Assembly (NCBI GenBank): GCA_028622995.1
Contig: JAJQJQ010000009.1
Coordinates: forward strand, 6,014,001 to 6,078,000
Length of the DNA stretch: 64,000 nucleotides
From: Panagrolaimus kolymaensis
Lineage: Eukaryota > Nematoda > Chromadorea > Rhabditida > Panagrolaimidae
Direction: 5' to 3'
A model generated the notes under the pieces. That model had not been told where the DNA came from. It was given only the letters and a program-made list of their open reading frames with translations, and searched no databases. Positions 60,079 through 64,000 of the stretch are shown here, piece after piece. Positions within the stretch are counted from its first letter, which is position 1. Each line of letters starts with the position of its first letter. The translations under genes were made by a program, and so were the position numbers.

Positions 60079-61854
60079 TTATCCTAATATTTGTTTGGTG
60101 CTTGAGATATCCGAAATATGGTGTTGGGGATTTACTCGATGGCGATTTCCAGATTTTAACATTGCAATAATTTCGTGCGTTTCTCGTCCTTTTGTTTCGG
60201 GTAAAGCAGCATAAATATAAAATAATGCTGCGATCGATGGAATAATAAATAATGGGATGAAGCAAACAGGGCCAACATTCTATAAAAAAATTTAGATAAC
60301 TAATTATGGAATAAAAAAGTTACAAACCTCATAAAGTGGAACAGTTGAAAAGTTTGTTAAAACAACGAAGAAGCTATTGAGTGAAAAAACAACGCAATAA
60401 ATGCTTGAACGATATTGCAATGGAACAAGTTCGGGGCCAATAAAAGAGGAGATGGGTCCAACAGCTAATCTAAAAATAAATCATTTTTCATCATTCTTGC
60501 ATCATTTTAAAAAATTTTACTTACCCATATGAAATAAGGTATCCAACTAATCCGCACAAAGCAGCATACTTGAACCATGAAACTTGGTCAATGAAATATG
60601 CAGCTGCGACGAAAAGAACTAATGAAACGACGGAACAAATGCCGAAAAACATCAAAAGTGACCGACGACCGAATTTTTTAAGTAAAAAGGTTGCGATAAT
60701 GCACGCCACAGTTAAAGCAACCATAAGAGCTGTTGAAGAAAATTGGGCGATATGGCTAAAAATTATCAGTTAAATTGATGCAAGTTAAAGAATTTAAAAA
60801 AGCTTACGGTGGGATTTGGAGGATAAGCAAAAAGTGGGTTGAAGATTGAAGAATTGGATAAAATGGAAGAGTGAGAATTGTGATAGTAAAAGCAAGGATT
60901 AAAGCTTTTCGAAGATATGGCACTCGAATGAGATCCAACATCGATCCATCAGCAGTGGGTTCATTTTTGCTTTCACATAAATAATCATCCAAAATCATAA
61001 CATTTTCTGCTTTAGCTCCTTGATAAAAATTCAAAGATTCCATAGCTGCTTTTTTGTCTTGTCTATAAACAAACAAAGTCATAAAAGGTCTTTAAAAAAA
61101 GGGTAAAACTTACTTAGTAATCATCAAAAATTTTGGAGTTTCTGGTAGATATGCAAGGAAGATAACTGCAAAGATTCCAGGGATAACAGGAACAAACATA
61201 AGAATTGTCAAAGAATGTCCCAAAATATGTTTGATTCCAAGAATCATACCAAGCAAAGCCATAGCCGAATAACCCGTAGCAAAAAGTGAACTTAAAACTC
61301 CTCGAATTTCAGTTGGAGCTATTTCTTGAAGATAAAGGATTAGAACGGCATCACTCATTGGAGAAAACATGGATGCAAGAACTCTTCCAAAAATGAGAAC
61401 TTCTGGATATGGGATGAGAGTGGACATGGCTTGAATTCCACATGCAAGGGTCATCATAACTGTGGCCAAAATGTATGCAGCTAAAATTTATAAATTTTTT
61501 TAGTTATAAAAGTAATTAAGAAAATTTCAAAAGCTTACGTTTGCGACCAAATTTATCAGTGATGTAAGGGGAAAATAAGGCGCCCAAAACTTGACCAGCA
61601 TACCAACAACTATTGAAAACTGATCGAAGGAGAGATACTTCAGAATGGTCGAGATCATTTCCACGAATTGCATAACTTTCATTGAGATAGATATTAACTT
61701 GTTGAACTGCGGTATTGACTGATGTGTGAGTAAAAGCCGAAGGGAAGTTAGTAATACAGGATAAAAGGCAACCAATGATGAAAAGTTTGACCAATGTTAT
61801 ACGCCGGCAGCGTAGCTCGACGTTCGGCAAAGCGCCGGCTAGCTCGTTGGCCAT
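60079..61854 (-). CDS. Sugar-porter family MFS transporter (GLUT-like)
   Basis: Six exons on the minus strand (61854-61539, 61480-61114, 61062-60808, 60755-60525, 60469-60328, 60279-60079) give 503 residues, the usual size for SLC2-type carriers. Twelve helices can be placed. Signature motifs are present: YITDKFGRK after TM2 (the D-x-x-GRR/K motif), [13 protein letters not shown] after TM4 (E-x6-R), LPETPKFLM after TM6 (PESPR-like), [12 protein letters not shown] after TM8 and [12 protein letters not shown] after TM12 (PETKG). The large extracellular loop after TM1 contains an N-glycosylation site (NESY). The central loop ([15 protein letters not shown]) matches the family's A-L-x-x-L-R-G position. 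TM7 lacks a clean QQxxGIN motif, so glucose as the substrate is uncertain; organic ions or other sugars are possible. Start is at [10 protein letters not shown], six bases after a TTTCAAAAG acceptor-like site. Confidence 0.88.
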
Positions 61855-63221
61855 TGATCTTTTGAAAGGGGGTAAAATAAAACTGAAAAATGAAGGGAAT
61901 AAATTTAAAATCAAGAAAAATAAATAATAATAATCGCGAAAGAAAAAATATACGAAGAAAATATCCAAACAACCACCCAATGGTCAGTCAATTCAGCTCA
62001 GTGCCTTTTAAGTAGAATGCACCCAAACTGGGAGAGCCGTTATCTTCTATAAAAAAAATTGACCTTCGATCAGATGATCGTTGCAAAAGAAAAAGTGGGT
62101 TGGGCTTATTTAAGAACCATAATGAGGTGTAAAGAATGCCAGTTTGCCGCACATCTTTTTTTATATCTTTTTGCCAAACGCAGACAATCACGAGATTTAA
62201 AGAAAAAATATTTAGAATGGCACAAATGCGCAAGAAAAGAAAATGTGCTATCTATGGATGAGTGAGACGAACATATTTATCGAAGACACATATATGTCGA
62301 AGCTATAAATGTAAAAAATATGAATGTTTATAAAATTAAAACTTTCAAATTATTAAAATTGGTAAGATTTTGTTATTCATTTAAACTAAGCAATCAAGCT
62401 TCCAGAATTTTGTTTCATGAAAAAATCAGATAATTATTTTTAAAAATCACTTTGAAAGTAACTAACTCTCACTTTCTCATGTTCCAAAAAAGAATATCCT
62501 TCTGTTATTTATTATCTTTAATTTTTCTGAACCTTTTTTTATGTTTTTTTTCTTCAATAATTTTTAATTTTATAATTGCTCATTTGATTTTAAACGTAAA
62601 ACTAAAAGTGATGATAACCGTATGTATGTTTATAGCAAGACCGCCAGAGGCATCATTATTAATAATTTTATTTGGAATTTTTCTTGGAGATTTGACGTAA
62701 ATCGTTTGATATTCGAAAACATATGACTACTTTGATCGGCGTCATCATGATGATGATATGGAATGGGAATCGGCGGCGAAAAGATCCTCATAACATTAGA
62801 AATTTCTCTTCGATTTTTTATGTATTATATTTATTCTTATGACAAGTGAAAAAAAAGAAAGAAAAGGGGCATCGCGGCCAAATGCGCATATTTCTACGAC
62901 ATATCTTTTTTTGTTATTCCTTCGATTAATTTGACCGACAACAAGTTTAATTTTTAGGGATGCCCCGAACTCCCAAGACATAGTCATTTGACTAAACCAC
63001 TGTCTGCTGTTTCATTTATGCAAAGATAGAGTTTAAAAAATCAAAGTTTATTATTCGAAAGCAAATAAACAAAACCAAAAAATGCTGAAAGGCTTTTGGG
63101 TGCAAAAAAAATGAAAGTATAATGGCAAAATTAGAGAGATCGAAAATTCTTTTAAAAAGCTGAAAAATATACACAAAATTTACATATTTTTTATACATAT
63201 TTTTTTAGGAAGAATAACTGA
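61855..63221. other. Intergenic region
   Basis: 1.4 kb of non-coding sequence upstream of the transporter and downstream of the partial gene. A 68-codon open frame at 62059-62265 has no supporting features. Nothing else seen. Confidence 0.5.
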
Positions 63222-64000
63222 TCACCAAATTGACCATTTCTTTTTTCTCATAAGCTTCAATGATTTTAGTTTTCCAGTGCAAATGCAACATGGCATTCCT
63301 GTGGCTGTTACCATGCACGTCATTTCATCGTTTTCATAATCTTCACAATCCAATAATTCAATGTGCTCACATCGTGCTGAAAAATATATATTCAATCAAT
63401 TGATCTCGTGATTATTATTATTTTTGCCATTTATCTTTCCGATATCTTTTTTTGTTTTAGAAAACAACATAAACAGAGAGAAATGAATCTATCAACTTTT
63501 CGATTTTTTTTTCTCTCTCGATGATGATAGATAACCGAGTATATTCATTCATATTTTTATGTTTTTTATTTATTTATTCCAAACCTGTCTCAATCACTGC
63601 ATTCGATATGGAGCGTCTTTGTAAGCGTCGTTTTATTTCTTTGTTACTACTATCATGATGACCTGCATCAGCATCAACAACACCTGATGATGATCTTTGG
63701 CTTTTTTGCACTCGGTACAAATAATGCACTTCTTTTGAATTGAGTTCATCCGCACTCAATGCACTGGGTTGTGTTGTTTCAATTTGTTGTTGTGGTTGCT
63801 GATGCATTTTCTTTGTTAAAAAATCTTCCAATGTAGTGTCAGCTCTTTTGGGTCTAAAAAAAGTAAAGGGTTAATCTCCGAGGGTAAATTTAAGGGAAAG
63901 AAAATAATTATTTGTTTACCTTTCATTATTAAATCTAGGATAATATTCAAAATTGATGACCTTTGCTGAGCATTGATCAATAAAATTGGCCAAAAATATG
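63222..64000 (-). CDS. 3' part of an unidentified gene with a C-terminal cysteine cluster (5' end outside the window)
   Basis: Three exons on the minus strand: 64000-63920 (cut by the window edge), 63853-63585 and 63376-63222, joined in phase. The visible part is about 168 residues. It begins FLANFIDQCSAKVINFEYYP, then a Gln/Ser/Asp-rich variable stretch with SNKEIKRRLQRRSISNAV (dibasic/tetrabasic sites). It ends in a compact region with seven cysteines: RCEHIELLDCEDYENDEMTC, VTATGMPCCICTGKLKS, then a basic tail KLMRKKKWSIW. The basic cleavage-like sites before a Cys-rich end suggest a processed secreted precursor, but the signal peptide would lie off the window. I recognise no family; it is not insulin-like by cysteine spacing. 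Confidence 0.6.

Noticed and set aside
62059..62265. 68-codon frame upstream of the sugar porter
   Set aside because: Its composition is slightly more normal, but there is no signal peptide, cysteine pattern or splice partner to support it.
1..64000. CRISPR arrays, insertion sequences, prophage or bacterial operons
   Set aside because: None seen; short spliceosomal introns and animal protein families show this is eukaryotic nuclear DNA.
1..64000. tRNA, rRNA or intact transposon genes
   Set aside because: I found no cloverleaf with A and B boxes, no rRNA-like stretch, and no transposase or reverse transcriptase motifs; a covariance-model scan would be decisive.

Overview
This window looks like nuclear DNA from a nematode. 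It is strongly AT-rich and densely genic. Genes are broken by many tiny introns, mostly 45-60 bases with GT...TTTTAG or TTTCAG ends, and several start codons sit 1-25 bases after a splice-acceptor-like TTTTAG/TTTCAG, as expected for spliced-leader trans-splicing. The protein set (sorbin/vinexin, Bicaudal-C, FMRFamide-type receptor, a short STAT, ICAP-1, SIAH) fits a nematode. A clade IV species is my guess; no marker here proves the species. Gene models were built by hand from reading frames, splice signals and phase continuity. Each complete model sums to a multiple of three.

Layout. 1-2.9 kb: non-coding. 2.9-4.5 kb (+): peptide GPCR. 5.2-7.1 kb (-): secreted eight-EGF protein. 7.8-16.2 kb (+): very large secreted protein made of about 30 sushi-like modules in a repeating three-module unit, divergent from the EGF gene. 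16.3-17.7 kb (-): CDF metal transporter. 18.4-19.8 kb (+): orphan seven-helix protein. 20.7-23.9 kb (+): Bicaudal-C. 25.0-29.5 kb (+): armadillo protein, ICAP-1 and LACTB, closely spaced and possibly an operon. 30.1-31.3 kb (-): TRAM1. 31.3-34.3 kb: non-coding, with a GC-rich palindrome and a GATCC-rich patch. 34.3-46.9 kb (+): 20-exon PDZ-sorbin-SH3x3 scaffold, with a second gene (divergent globin-like) nested in its largest intron. 47.2-48.0 kb (-): TSR3; 48.3-48.9 kb (+): FAHD1; 49.2-50.4 kb (-): SIAH. 50.4-54.2 kb: non-coding. 54.2-56.6 kb (+): STAT. 57.2-59.8 kb (+): two small secreted proteins of unknown function. 60.1-61.9 kb (-): sugar-porter MFS transporter. 63.2-64.0 kb (-): 3' part of an unidentified gene with a terminal cysteine cluster.

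The genes do not form one pathway. Three local associations stand out: the divergent EGF/sushi pair, both secreted and both with TATA-like boxes; the ARM-ICAP-1-LACTB series; and the tandem pair of nematode-type secreted proteins at 57-60 kb. The least explained object is the sushi-like repeat gene at 7.8-16.2 kb.
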